From Apostichopus japonicus (Eukaryota; Echinodermata; Holothuroidea; Aspidochirotida; Stichopodidae), in NCBI RefSeq assembly GCF_037975245.1, contig NC_092575.1, positions 25,285,841 through 25,349,840 of the forward strand: DNA of 64,000 bases. The letters are read 5' to 3'. The notes beneath the pieces are model-generated. The model worked only from the letters and a program-made list of their open reading frames with translations. It did not search any database and had not been told where the DNA came from. Both the position numbers and the translations under genes were made by a program. This document shows, piece after piece, positions 47,108 to 64,000 of this stretch. Position 1 is the first letter of the stretch. Every line of letters starts with the position of its first letter.

Positions 47108-47984
47108 AACCCCACTGCCGGGCTGTATGGACTTGACATGTTATAATTAATCCTTTTACAGAATATCAAGTACCCTTTCCATGACATCAATTCAAAACTG
47201 ACAAACATTAGTGTTGGATGGCTCCTATTATACAGCTATAGTTTGTATCTTCGTTAGGAGGACGGGTGGGGGGGGGGGCGGATGGGGATTTGGTGACTGG
47301 CGAATGGGTAGGGGTGTGGGAAGCGGATATGCAAGGATTCAACCATGATGTATGCGGCTGGATAGAACCGGTCCGAAACTGAACGTTAACGTCTGATGGG
47401 TGAACCTGTGTTAGATTTCAAATACTACGCTAAAAACGCCGGAAACATGATAGTCCGTTTTTACCAATAAAAAGGTTAACATTTATTATTTCCATGCCCA
47501 TATATGTGTATTTGCAAAGATTTCAAAGAACCTAGATTATAGACTGTTTGAACTGCATCGAAATATTCGTAAAATTAGACCAATGGTATCACATTGTGAG
47601 TAACAACTCCGTTTTACTGCTCCTCGTAAAGTCCTTAATAGTGTTCTGGTTCCATAAAAATGTAAGAGGTTAGAATCCACAGAACAATACTCTTTCAAAC
47701 GTTTATTTTTCTAATTATTATTTAATAATCAGGACAAGATAGATCAGGTTTTGAGTGTGATCAATTGGCTCACCCCTTCTCCCACCACCCACTCATTCAA
47801 TCCCCCCCTCCCCCTTGTCCTCTTTCAAAAATCCCGAGAAAGTTATACTCTATTTGTTGAAAGGAAAGCTCATGAGATCCCTACGTATTTGGTTGTATTA
47901 GTAGATTTGGGATGCATTTCTCCAGTCTAAATATATGTGAACTTGGGACTTACGGAATTAAATTGGAGTCGAAAATAGTGAAAT

Positions 47985-48135
47985 AACTTGACACCAAATA
48001 ACATAGAGTTACATTTCATAACATTAGATACGATAACATATAATTACGTTACGTTACATAAGATAACATTACATTTCGTTACATTACATTAATTAATTAA
48101 CATTACATTACCTTACGTGACATTAACATATCACA
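47985..48135. repeat. Degenerate (ACATT)n repeat
   Basis: Alternating acatt, acgtt and ataac words with a 5-bp rhythm, no coding content. Confidence 0.8.
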
Positions 48136-48284
48136 AAAATTACAATTCATTATGTTTTTTTTTTTATAAAATGTACATGGTCACCGGAAACTTAAAGAAG
48201 CTGATTCACATCTTGTTAGGGTTTCTTAAAGAAGTAAAGTATAAAATATAGAATATTTTGTACCGTGCTTTGGAGTAACAAAGT

Positions 48285-54262
<5,978 letters not shown>

Positions 54263-54299
54263 TTTGACAGATGTCTTCGTTGAACAAGATGTCACTAAG

Positions 54300-55190
54300 G
54301 GAGAAAATGAAAGGTTTGACATAAATATTACACTTGTTTAGTCTGGTAGTTGCTGATGATTTTTCCAAAGCAAGGCATGAAGTTGTCTCAAGCACCGAGT
54401 ACTCTTATACTTTGATACAAGTCGTGAATAATCCAAAAAAAGGTGACTTTATGCCCACAATCTATTTGGATATGTTATAAACCATTAAAAAACACTTCGA
54501 TCAGTTCATGTTGTTTATCTATAGAACTTTTAAGTTTGGAGAAATGACCCTATAAAAACATCTGGGGTTCATCAATTAAAGTAACTGGATTATACAGTCT
54601 AATACACAAGTGTGTAGGTCAGCTCCTCGGATCAGGGAGTTCCTTTCTTAGATTCATCACAAAATGCAATAGACAAAACATATAGGCCAAAGACAATTTA
54701 TAGCTTCGAATAACATAGCACAATGCATTCAAATATGGACGAAAGGTCAATCATGCTCTGCTGTTTATTTTATTTTTTGTAATTTATTTAAGAGAAAATT
54801 AAATTAACTTTAACATGTAGGGCCTTCATTTGCACTAAGCTATAGCCTAAAAGAGCATTCCAGATATAGCAAAGCATAGTTTTGAAAGCTGAATATCTCG
54901 AAAGCCGGACTATATATACCATTAGCAATATACCCCTCTCTCCATTTCCTTAGACTATATGACATATTAAGACTAACAATCTGACTAAACTCATCTTTTC
55001 AACATAGAAGAGTTATTTAAATGTTACCGTTAATTGAACCTAACAGTGGCTGATCTACAGGCTTTCTCGAAAGAGCGGGACGGAGAGATCATTTTAAGCG
55101 AGTTTGAAATGACTAGGTCAGAGCGTCAGAGCTCGGTCAAAGTAAGGAATACTAGCTCACAGAGCGAGTATTTCTTGCTTTTCGTAGGCA
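54300..55190. other. Intron 0 of gene B, lower part
   Basis: AT-rich sequence between the start-codon exon and the hAT-like fragment at 55197. I see no exon, RNA gene or repeat. Confidence 0.4.
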
Positions 55191-55196
55191 AAAATA

Positions 55197-55470
55197 ATCA
55201 AGGGCGTAGGAACAGCCCCCCCCCCCCACTGAAAAATATGATGGGGTGGAAGTATCATTCCCCCCCCCCCGCTTCGCAAGGCAGAAAACCCCTTTTTCAT
55301 TTCCAAATGAGAAAAAAAAATCTCATTTGGAGCACCAATTGCAACTAAGGCCAGGTGAACATGCAAAATTATTTACAAAATGGAGTGGGTGTTGAAGTGT
55401 GCTATATTGCACCAAACTGCATCTGAGGCCACCTGGAAATGCAAAAAAAAAATCCAAAGGGGGAGGGGGA
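55197..55470 (-). mobile_element. Second copy of the 50192 family, 3' truncated
   Basis: It starts CAAGGGCGTAGGAA and shares TTTCATTTCCAAATGAGAAA and GGCCACCTGGAAATGC with 50192-50524 in reverse order. The other terminal repeat is missing, so no duplication can be tested. It lies in the first intron of gene B. Confidence 0.8.
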
Positions 55471-55549
55471 CACCCCTCCCCTTAGACCCCTCCCCCCATG
55501 TTATACTCGAAGGAGAAGAAAGTAGTTTCGCCCGTTCAAAGAAATAAAC

Positions 55550-55985
55550 CCATTTATTAATTAATTAATTAAACATCATTATACGTAATATGTTCATAAT
55601 GTAACACTTAGTCTCATTAATATCATATCGTTAATATTATAAAAAGAACAATAGCATACTTCATTGTCCTTTTAAATAGTTTTCTTTTCAGAATTGCAGG
55701 GCAAATTTGTATACAAAATTTGCTAATTTAACGGCTTCTAATTCAAGCGGAATTACGAAATGCCATTAAAAATAGCAGCATGTGGAGAGAACAAAACTCC
55801 CTTGAGAAAAGTGGAGGGAACATGGCCCACTGTTAATATACTGTATGTTGATGTTAATGTATGACAGGGTATACACTATACGAACAGTTGTTTCTGCTAC
55901 CTCGAAGTGACTTGAAATAAACAGTGAGCTTATTTGGCAAAGATAAGTGTGTGTATTACACCTTTAGGCTATAGCATCCAATATT
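55550..55985. other. Intron 0 of gene B, AT-rich
   Basis: Nothing recognised apart from a short TTAATTAATTAATTAA run at 55556. Confidence 0.4.
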
Positions 55986-55989
55986 AACG

Positions 55990-56135
55990 AGTTTTAAATA
56001 GCGAGAATTAAAATTAAACGAGACTTAACCGAGAATTAAAATAAGAAAATTAACTTTAAAATTAAAATTTAACGAAAATTAAACGAGAATTAAAATAATA
56101 AAATTAAAATAAAACGAGAATTAAAATAACGAGTT
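55990..56135. repeat. Degenerate AAAATTAAACGAGAATT repeat
   Basis: About eight copies of a 15-20 bp word with variable spacing, just 3' (minus strand) of the first exon donor of gene B. Confidence 0.8.
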
Positions 56136-56152
56136 TGAAGGTTTTCACTCAC

Positions 56153-56330
56153 CTGGTTGGTAGAATATCTTCTTGGTTTTGATTTCTTCAGATGCGCTGT
56201 CAAATGTCAGGAACGTTTGAAATCATTCCAAAATTCCAAGCTCTTTTATCACCTTTTTGCTCAACAGGTAGGCTATAGCAGTTACAGCAACGTGGAAAAA
56301 TCATCCAAACTTTCTGCATTTGACGTAGAA
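56153..56330 (-). other. Non-coding first exon of gene B
   Basis: The donor CAACCAG/GTGAGT ends at 56153, and the 60 bases before it (with TTCCTGACATTTGACAGCGC) align with the first exon of gene A. The upstream border is not defined. Confidence 0.5.
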
Positions 56331-56500
56331 TATAAATTAACCAATAGCGTAGAATTAAGCAATTGACGTAAACATAAATTAACCAATAGCGTGAACTGTA
56401 AATAAGACGGTGGTGTTATACAGACCAATCAAAAGTGTCGTTACTTAAAGTGTAGGCGATATTGTCAGCTCGGACGGCTTCGGATTGGCTAAAACATAAG
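56331..56500 (-). promoter_or_regulatory. Putative promoter of gene B
   Basis: ACCAATCAAAAGTG (56422) and GATTGGCT (56481) correspond to the CCAAT-like pair upstream of gene A. Two direct repeats of TTGACGTA...ATAAATTAACCAATAGCGT (about 56322 and 56362) lie between first exon and promoter. Confidence 0.35.
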
Positions 56501-57800
56501 AGACACGGGGATAATTGTTTTACGTATAAACTTCTAACCTCGTTTATTGACTATTTTGACGCAAGCTCGTCTGTTATTATACAAGGTTGGTAAAACAGAT
56601 CCGGGTTCTAAAGTTAAAAGAAGGTCTCCACAGGAGGAACTACCCGAACAAAAATCACAATTCAAACGATTACAGGGGATCGTTAAAGTTTTTCAATCTC
56701 TTTATTCTTCATTTCTTTGTAACATTCTTTCAATTACAGATTGTTCTGGATTCTACCATATTATACATGACATAAGCATTTTAATTCATAAACAGTTTTG
56801 AAAAATATCAAAACATACAGGGTAGGATCAAGTACTGTTATCGGACTCTGCTTTAATTCATTCCACATAAGAACAGAACTATATCAGGGATGGTGGAGCG
56901 AGTTGGGCCTCGGGGGGGGGAGCTGTGGAATTAAGCCCCCCCCCCCCACACACACACAGTTTTTATGCCATGTCTAACAGTTTGCAATTGAAAACCCAAA
57001 CGATAGACAAAAATTCTCTACATTAACTAATTATAATATAAAATATGTTACACAACAAGCTCGCGTGCATCGTAAATCGATATCACCGTAAAAGACATGC
57101 CTCGCTTCAATTCTCGAACGTTGATATTGACAGTCAAATGGACAATTCTTTGCTTCAAAAAACCCTTATTCCACGTAGTTTTAAAATACGTTCCCCAAAA
57201 TTACTATCAAAAATCGAAATTTTGCTAAAACACCGAGATCATTCAACAGTTTGATCTTACATTAACTTACGTAGTGATAGCCTACCACAATGAATACACC
57301 CACTCCTCCCTACCTCCCTCCCCGGTCCACTTAACCATAAAAAAAACAATATAAATATGACCCTGTTCCTAGGAGGTGGTCCTTCCTGGGGTAATGCGGC
57401 GTACACTGAAGGTAATTATTATTCATAATGATGACGCTATAGAAATGTATCCTGAATTACTAGCTCTACTGATTTTTGAAAACGGAACAAAGGCTCATTG
57501 ACGTAGATGCAAATTAAAGTTATTGTTTTGTACGCCGGATCCTGGGAGTCACACGATATCAGGATTGAATGGAGAAGCAAAACTGAACAGGTTACAACAA
57601 TCCCCTTAAAAAAACATGTTCATATTAATAGGACTATAATTTGATTCCTTATATTCGTTTAAAAGGAAACAATATCGCTGCTGACCTAATGATTTGTGGA
57701 AACTGCCTGTTTGGTAATTACACTGGCAGAAATGACAAAGAATCGGACATGTGGTGGGAAGGTGAAAATTATATGAAAATGATAATTTTGTTAAGTATAA
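56501..57800. other. Intergenic, nothing recognised
   Basis: Short G and C runs near 56915-56950 and the GACGTAGATGCAAATTAAA word at 57502, shared with 44818. No gene is supported. Confidence 0.4.
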
Positions 57801-57810
57801 CTGAAACATA

Positions 57811-57949
<139 letters not shown>

Positions 57950-58170
57950 CTAAGTGGATACATTTAAATTTAAAAAAAAAGAGAGTAACGTCACACTCTC
58001 TACTCCCATCGCCCTGCTACTGAGAAAAAACAGTTTATACAAGGGGCCAGTATGGACAAAAATAGAAAGGGTAACCTGGGTAGTACGTTTATGATAGCAT
58101 GGTTACAGAGAAATAAACCAACACGTAGTAATATTGAGTTTAGATCTTATAGATGCTGCTAAACTGAGGA

Positions 58171-58520
58171 CAGGGTCGGATTAAGAGCAACTGATGCCCT
58201 AAGCATAGCCCAACAATGGTGCCCCTTCGGCCCCTTCTGTATTACCTAACTGGTAAGACATTAAGACTCAATAAGTGCTGAAAGTGAAATAAAAGTTTGA
58301 AAATATATAACCCTTCTTTAGTTTTCTTCCAGGTCAGATCCCTGCAGACCCCTACGACTATATTAAATAAAAACTCTGTTTTCAGATTTTACTACAATTG
58401 AGTGAGTCAGTGAAAGAGTTAAGGGCATGATTTATAGGGGTGGGGGGGGGGAATCTGCGGTGCCCCCTTCCCATGGTGCCCAAAGCATGTGCTTATGTTG
58501 TTTAATGTTTAGTCCGGGGA
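58171..58520. mobile_element. hAT-like remnant beginning CAGGGTCGGATTAAGA
   Basis: CAGGGTCGGATTAAGAGC followed by a 'tgccctaagcatagcc' block, and later GGTGCCCAAAGCATGTGC, is the usual plan of a hAT-like element whose ends face each other. The right end (about TTTAGTCCGGGGACG) is too diverged to fix, and no duplication was found. Confidence 0.45.
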
Positions 58521-58529
58521 CGTCTAAGG

Positions 58530-60920
58530 ATATATACTTGGGTCATATAACAGTCAATACTAATAGCAGTCGTTGGTGAGCCAACTAGGGAGGGTCCTGT
58601 GTAACTACGAATTTTTGTTGTTGTTGAAATAACTACTTCTATAACAAGGAACGTCTAAGTAGTCGCTTCAAATGGCAATAGTTTGACGTACACGGATCAG
58701 TTGCCATGGAAACATGATAACAGCTCTGAATAGGCTTTTTTGTTGTGATCTTTTGAAGTCGCCCCCACAACAGGACTTTGCAAAATAATTCCACCAATAA
58801 TTGTGGTCACTTCTGTCTTTTTGTTTCGATTTGTCTTTAACATCTTTTTTTTCAGTTCTGTTGCGGTTTAAGAACCTCTGAGAACCAACGAAGCATGAAA
58901 ACAAGCGATTACAAAACTCTATCTTTCTATATTTTTTAAAACTTTTTTCTCGAGGCGCCTTCAATTTAAAAGAGTATTCGAATGAATAAGCAATTTTTTG
59001 TTAAGGATGATTAATTAGTAGTATCATTTTTTAAAGTGGAACATTAAGTGAACTTTATTCTGTTGTTGTGCTGTATTGTACGTGGAAGATATATGAATCC
59101 ATATGCGAGAAGTGCAGGGTGGAGAGATGGTTTTGAAGCGCTATACAAAATCAGTATTCGAATGAATAAGCAATTACTCATTAATAATGATTAAACTTGA
59201 TTCTGTTTTATTAATATTATTTGTATTAGATATATTAAACTATGTGCGAGAGGAGGGTGAGGGGAGGGGGGTGGGGAGGCTAGGGGCCGGACTCACGTAG
59301 CCCGGGAAAATATGGGATAAAGGGTAGTGCGCATACTCACCTTAGAGATAGATGCCCGGTCCGGCGGTCGGGGACCCTGTCGTTTAATCATACCTTTGCT
59401 ATCATATGGAGTAGTGGTTCAGTCTAATTTTAGTGTATAACTGACACGAACAGTATCCCATCTCCCCACCCCCCCTCCTTCCGCTCTCTCTCTCCCACAC
59501 CCTCTTCCCTATCCCTGTCCCTATCCCCACCCCCTTTTCATCTCTTCTTTTCCCCTCCCCTCTCTTTATTCTCCCGGTTTCAATTTCTTCAAGCCTGACC
59601 CTAACTACCAAATTGGTTGGACTTTAGTGTTACTTAACGATGAACGCAAAGCAGAATGTTCATTTATTTCAGGCACCTGTTTCACAAAAGTTTATTTTCG
59701 GTCGTACAATTATGACGATGGATGGCGATAGAGAAATAACAATGGAGGCCCCTTCCCCCACCCCATCTATAGTGGGGATGAAGAGGACCACATGATAGAG
59801 CTGGTTACATGTCTGCTTCTTGGGATTACTGACGGCTTATCCATTGAAACCATACGAGAGAACCGTTGCTTAGCAACTGATAAAAACGGCTATTATGAAA
59901 CGAAACATAAGAAACACGGCTTCAACAGGGGTTAGCAACAATATGCTCTTACCGACCATTTCTTACCAGAAGCTTCCAATGACTTTTATTCTGGGTATGT
60001 AGAAAGAAACTTACAAAAGAGACAGAAACCCCCCCCCCCCCTGGGATTACCGTCCACGCTTTTTCAACATGTATTGTTGTCATGGTAACAAGTTTGTATA
60101 TTTAAGGCAGTCTTTTCATTCTTCTGTCTATAAAGAAAACGGCAAATATTGCAGCAATAACAAAGAGGTAGATGAAAGAAATTAAGACAAATAGCGTCAA
60201 TCTTGCCCCAAAACAGACCCTCGAATCAGAAAACCCATAAACGCATTTATTCAAGACAGATAATTATATGATTCATGCATTGATGTTGTTGTTGTTGGTG
60301 GTGTTAATTACATATCCAAGAAACCTTTTCACTGCTTCAAACTACGAATTATTGATTCTTAACATAAATCGGTATATTGCCCACTAAAACACACACTTGA
60401 AACTGTTTCAACAAAACTACGAATATTTTTTCATTTCGGCAACGATTTCCTTTTTTCTTCTTTTTTGATGTAGCAATTTTTATCGGTCAAATTTGTTCAG
60501 TTCATCCTTATTTGCGTTTTACTAAGACATCAAAACTATGGTAATTATTGAATGATGATTACGTCATAAGATATTCTGAAAAACGTACCCATTGAAATTG
60601 CAAAAACGGTCGCGGCTATTGTTTTTTTTTCCCCTCTTGAAATATAAATCCCATTGAGTGGTGATATTACCCCCCTCCAACCACGCTCCTCACCCCACCC
60701 TTTAAATCGGTCGATATCAATGTAGATAGGCTATATGACCCTCAGAAAAATAATATTTTTTCATCACTTCTGAATTGTTACAGAGGATAGTGTCGGCGTA
60801 ATTTACCACTTGGAAAACTGTTTAGTCATCGTAATATCATATCATATGAGATATTATATGATATCTCTATAATGTAATATATCTCTTCAACAGCAAGTGG
60901 CGTACTACATGATATGAATC
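58530..60920. other. Intergenic stretch without supported genes
   Basis: Contains a C-run at 60032 and pyrimidine-rich tracts near 59465-59580. A minus-strand frame at 58668-58964 (98 codons, SCCGGDFKRSQQKS) is unassigned. A possible tiny exon 59339-59374 (minus, AAG/GTGAGT donor) lacks a partner. Confidence 0.4.
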
Positions 60921-60923
60921 GTC

Positions 60924-61882
60924 TTAGTACTGTGGGATGTACTCTTCATATAGCCAATGGAAATGGTCGTTTGGTCTTGCATGCGTATAATCAGTACCTG
61001 CAAAAATATTGAAATGATAAAGCAATAAAGATATGATAAAATTAACGACATAAATAGGGCAAAATACACTTACTGCTTAACAATAGCGGATGTTTCGTGT
61101 AGAAGATATTAGGTGCAAGACAATAAAATTTCTCCCTCTCCTTCCCTTCCGCACCTTCCCTTCTCTTCCGCCCCTTCCCTTCCGCCCCTTCCCTTCCCCA
61201 ATATTATGGGCAAGTTTTTTTTCTAATGTCACGTACACAACGCTAACTGACATACAAACCCATTTACAACAGGTGGCGTGACTATAAGTATATGTCCGCA
61301 TAGCATCCTTATTTATGTCGTCTGTGGCCAACCCCCATACCAAGCGTCCCTCTCATTAATTATATTGTATATTTCAGTTTCGGTATTAATTGATAATCCC
61401 TGCCAGTAACTCATATAGGAGAGTGGTGCGTATATAAAACATTCGACAATTTAAAAAAGGGTTATTGTTAAACGGAAACATCACCAATATCAACCAACGA
61501 AATTTCTATTACAATTTGTATAAAAGGCTAGCAATGTCTCGGTGTTGGCAGCAATTGAGCCGCTTTATTTATCTATTTTACTATGTCAAGATAAAATTCC
61601 GTCATATCAACGGAGCCTAACCTTTCATTTCTCAACCCCTTCTCTGCTTCATTTAGGTGAAGAATTACACTATAACTTCATTATCATGCACTGGGAACAC
61701 CCAAAATTGGTACCTACAGGTGAACTGTGGTATGAATACAACGAAGTGACATATAAAGCTAGTATTGGTAGTAGTTGCGCGAGAAGGTTTTACTTATGTA
61801 GGCCTTTAGGTATCCATGTTGTTCTGAAACGGTCATTTGGTTCGTCTCCAATATTCTAAGCTAAATATTAGTTTGAATATGC

Positions 61883-61925
<43 letters not shown>

Positions 61926-61940
61926 GTATATATATATATG

Positions 61941-62027
<87 letters not shown>

Positions 62028-62673
62028 TTCTACCTCTCCCCCTCACTTCCGTCCCTCTTACCCTACCTTCTTCCCTCTCTTTGTATATCAGAAGATATAG
62101 GGAGAGTTTCTTACCACATGCAGTCATGCCATCTTCCATAATATCGTAGAGAAACCAATACCAAGGGTAATTATTGTACAAGCCATTGATGCCAGACACT
62201 AAGGTACCGTATGTTGGGTCATAGTGTGATTCGAACCTGCAAGTACAATGGAAGCGATGACAATTGTTATAGAATGGCTCTACAAATGAAAGGATGTCTA
62301 TATCATAAATATCGGTGATCGCTTTAACTTTCATAATTGTTATAATTTTTGTTGTTCTATGCGTAATCACTGGTGTATAAACTAACTAATTAACGGAATT
62401 CTTGTATATATCCTGTATATTAATTTGACAATGAAAGATTTATATTTGAAGTTCTGGAGAACTGCAATATTAACCTCGTCGCCTACCAAAAGTCTCCCCG
62501 TGTGTATTCTTGGGCAAGTAACATTATCTGAGTGACAGTTGCGTTAACTGGGGCCATAACTTGTAGTAGATCGACCCCATGGAAAGGCTCCTCGCCTAGA
62601 CTGGTCACTGAGAGGAAATATGTATGTAATACCGTATCAGGAGTGATCTCTGGATAGTTCGGAGCTGGGTCAC
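60924..62673 (-). CDS. Transcobalamin/intrinsic-factor-like C-terminal domain (partial gene)
   Basis: Four minus-strand exons join with matching phases: 62487-62673 (acceptor CTTCGTCAG, phase 1), 62115-62236 (phase 2), 61268-61321 (phase 1) and 60924-60997 (phase 1, stop TAA). They give 144 C-terminal residues. The order [19 protein letters not shown], then [20 protein letters not shown], then a short Asp-rich strand and TYTYS, follows the DUF4430 fold at the C terminus of transcobalamin and gastric intrinsic factor. There the 'G-x-Y...I-N-G' and 'YW-x-F/Y' motifs are conserved. Many invertebrate secreted proteins have only this domain, so cobalamin binding is not established. The acceptor of the third exon has an alternative at 61351 that would add nine residues. 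The 5' exons and signal peptide are not in the window or not recognised. Confidence 0.65.
61330..61880. other. Intron of the transcobalamin-like gene, plus-strand frame
   Basis: A plus-strand open frame at 61542-61859 (105 codons) lies antisense in this intron. It reads partly like protein ([20 protein letters not shown]) but has no splice or start context that I can defend. Confidence 0.3.
61885..62026. repeat. (TA)n microsatellite with TG interruptions
   Basis: About 70 units with three GT interruptions, in the intron between the second and third recognised exons. Confidence 0.97.
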
Positions 62674-62751
62674 CTGACGAAGGAAAGAAAGAGAACATAT
62701 TCAATGTAAACTTCAAAGACTTGTAGAACGGGTACAACAACAGAGGCATTA

Positions 62752-63390
62752 GTACAATATCATGAGTACGAGTACAACACCATGAGTGCTAGTAAAACAA
62801 CATGAGTACGAGTACAATACCATGAGTACAACACCATGAGCGCGATTACAATACCATGAGTACGAGTACAACAGCAGGAATGAAAAGTACAACACCACGA
62901 GTGCAACTACACGAGTGCGAGTACAGCACCATGAGTGCGAATACAATACCGACAGCAGGAGTACGAGTACAGCACCATGAGTACGAGTACAAATCCACAA
63001 GTGCGAGTACATCACTATGATTTGGAGTAAAACAACACGAGTACGAGTTAAACACCACGAGTGCGAGTACAGCACCATGAGTACAAAACCATGAATACGA
63101 GTACAACACCATGGGTACGAATACAACACCGCAAGTACGTGTGCAACATAAGGTGTACGAGTACAGCAATATGAGTACGATTACAACACCATGAATGCGA
63201 GTATAACACCACGTGTGCAAAGTACGACACCGTGAGTACGAGTACAACGCCAGGAGTACAATACAACAACATGAGTATGAGTACCGACACTGTGAGCACG
63301 AGTGCATCAACGTGAGTGCGATTACAACACAACGGGAACGAGTAAAACACAACACCATAAGTGCGAGTACACTAACATGGGTACGAGCAC
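62752..63390 (+). repeat. 18-20 bp minisatellite, unit ATGAGTACGAGTACAACACC
   Basis: About 32 imperfect units of lengths 12 to 22 bp, all built from gagtacgagtacaacaccat. Long open frames on the minus strand (up to 170 codons, rich in Tyr, Ser, Cys and Val) are produced by the repeat and are not genes. Confidence 0.95.
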
Positions 63391-63399
63391 ACTAGAATT

Positions 63400-63800
63400 G
63401 CTCTCGATACAAGATTCGGGGACGCGGATGGGTATTTAGTCTTGGACTAGCATCTTAATCTGTGCTAGATTTCCAATCTGCCTCTAGTACGGGTACCTCA
63501 GTAGTATTTGAATATATTAGGACTGAGTACCACACGACTATGCAAGAATATACTGCATAGGTTACTTGCCTGCCTATGGCAAATAACCAAAAAGAACTTA
63601 AGTTTTCCTTTCTATTGATATCACCTGTCAGGTTACACCAACTATGCCTTCAGCTGATATAACAAACTAATTTTAGCATCTAGGTGAATGTACTTTTACT
63701 CACTTCAACCTATAGCCGTAATTAAATGTAGCATGAAATATAATGTAAGAGGAAGTACTAATTACAAATAAATAATCAGAATCTATAAATCTGAACGATT
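63400..63800. other. No recognisable content
   Basis: AT-rich unique sequence; a 5' exon of the transcobalamin-like gene would be expected upstream of 62673 but none is convincing here. Confidence 0.35.
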
Positions 63801-63802
63801 TG

Positions 63803-64000
63803 ACAGTTCCTCATCTTTATCTGATGCTAATGGTAGTACTACTCTATACTGTACTATAATATCATGCTTCAAAGCACTCGTCCAAACAGTATGAACAGTA
63901 CCTAATCTTGATCTGATTCTAATGCTGATATCACTCAATACTCTCCCCTACATCATGCTTCACAGCACTTGTACTGACAGTATGCACAGTTCCTAAGCTT
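63803..64000 (+). repeat. 91-bp tandem repeat running off the window
   Basis: ACAGT(T/A)CCT starts units at 63803, 63895 and 63986. The first two units share 'atctgatgctaat' and 'catcatgcttca...agcact' landmarks at about 75-80 percent identity by eye. Confidence 0.8.

Noticed and set aside
59330-59375. U1 snRNA-like ATACTCACCTTA
   Set aside because: Resembles a U1 5' end by chance (it is a GT donor on the other strand); the rest does not match U1.
61861-62370. 169-codon minus-strand frame
   Set aside because: It fuses a real exon (62115-62236) with translated intron and a (TA)n tract; only the spliced segment is supported.
62749-63358. 126- and 170-codon minus-strand frames rich in Cys, Tyr and Ser
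   Set aside because: Translation of the 18-20 bp minisatellite.

Overview
The window reads as nuclear DNA of an animal, most likely a marine invertebrate. It is AT-rich and has long (TA)n and (GAT)n tracts, short coding exons with GT-AG introns, tRNA- and snRNA-derived retroposons, a LINE relic, and many short-inverted-repeat transposons of hAT type with CA...TG ends and 8-bp target duplications. A large fold-back style transposon and growth-factor-like and cobalamin-binding-like genes fit a deuterostome such as an echinoderm, but this is inference and no species can be named. No long open reading frame is present; real genes had to be assembled from small exons using splice sites and phase.

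Layout. 0.2-10.8 kb: one 10.6-kb element, bounded by 14/15-matching terminal repeats and an exact 8-bp duplication. Its two arms are mirror images (13-bp tandem repeats outside, a 179-bp satellite inside) around a core that holds further nested elements and one candidate exon. 10.8-17 kb: no recognisable gene. 17.3-19.2 kb: a second copy of a dispersed hAT-like family with another element inside it. 20.6-21.2 kb: the 3' end of a dead LINE. 22.8-28.9 kb: an element-like block with repeat-rich inverted ends, a 3.4-kb palindromic minisatellite and a possible spliced gene on the minus strand. 29-35 kb: more nested transposons and simple repeats.

35.4-56.5 kb is the main genic region. Two minus-strand genes lie in tandem and share one architecture: a non-coding first exon, a short exon carrying the start codon, a signal-peptide exon, a pro-region exon with a basic cleavage site, and two exons encoding a cysteine-rich mature domain that ends in Trp-x2-(Ile/Val)-(Arg/Lys)-Val-x-(Thr/Ser)-Gly-Cys-Cys-Cys-His. 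Every intron inside the pro and mature regions is phase 2. The predicted secreted precursors (199 and 152 residues) look like cystine-knot cytokines of the neurotrophin/Spatzle type, although the two mature domains have diverged strongly. Duplicated non-coding segments confirm that the block arose by tandem duplication. 60.9-62.7 kb holds the last four exons of a third minus-strand gene encoding a C-terminal domain like that of transcobalamin and gastric intrinsic factor (DUF4430); its 5' part lies beyond a minisatellite and probably outside the window.

If the gene models are right, the right half encodes secreted proteins (two candidate signalling ligands and one candidate cobalamin-binding-like protein), while the left half is almost entirely mobile DNA.
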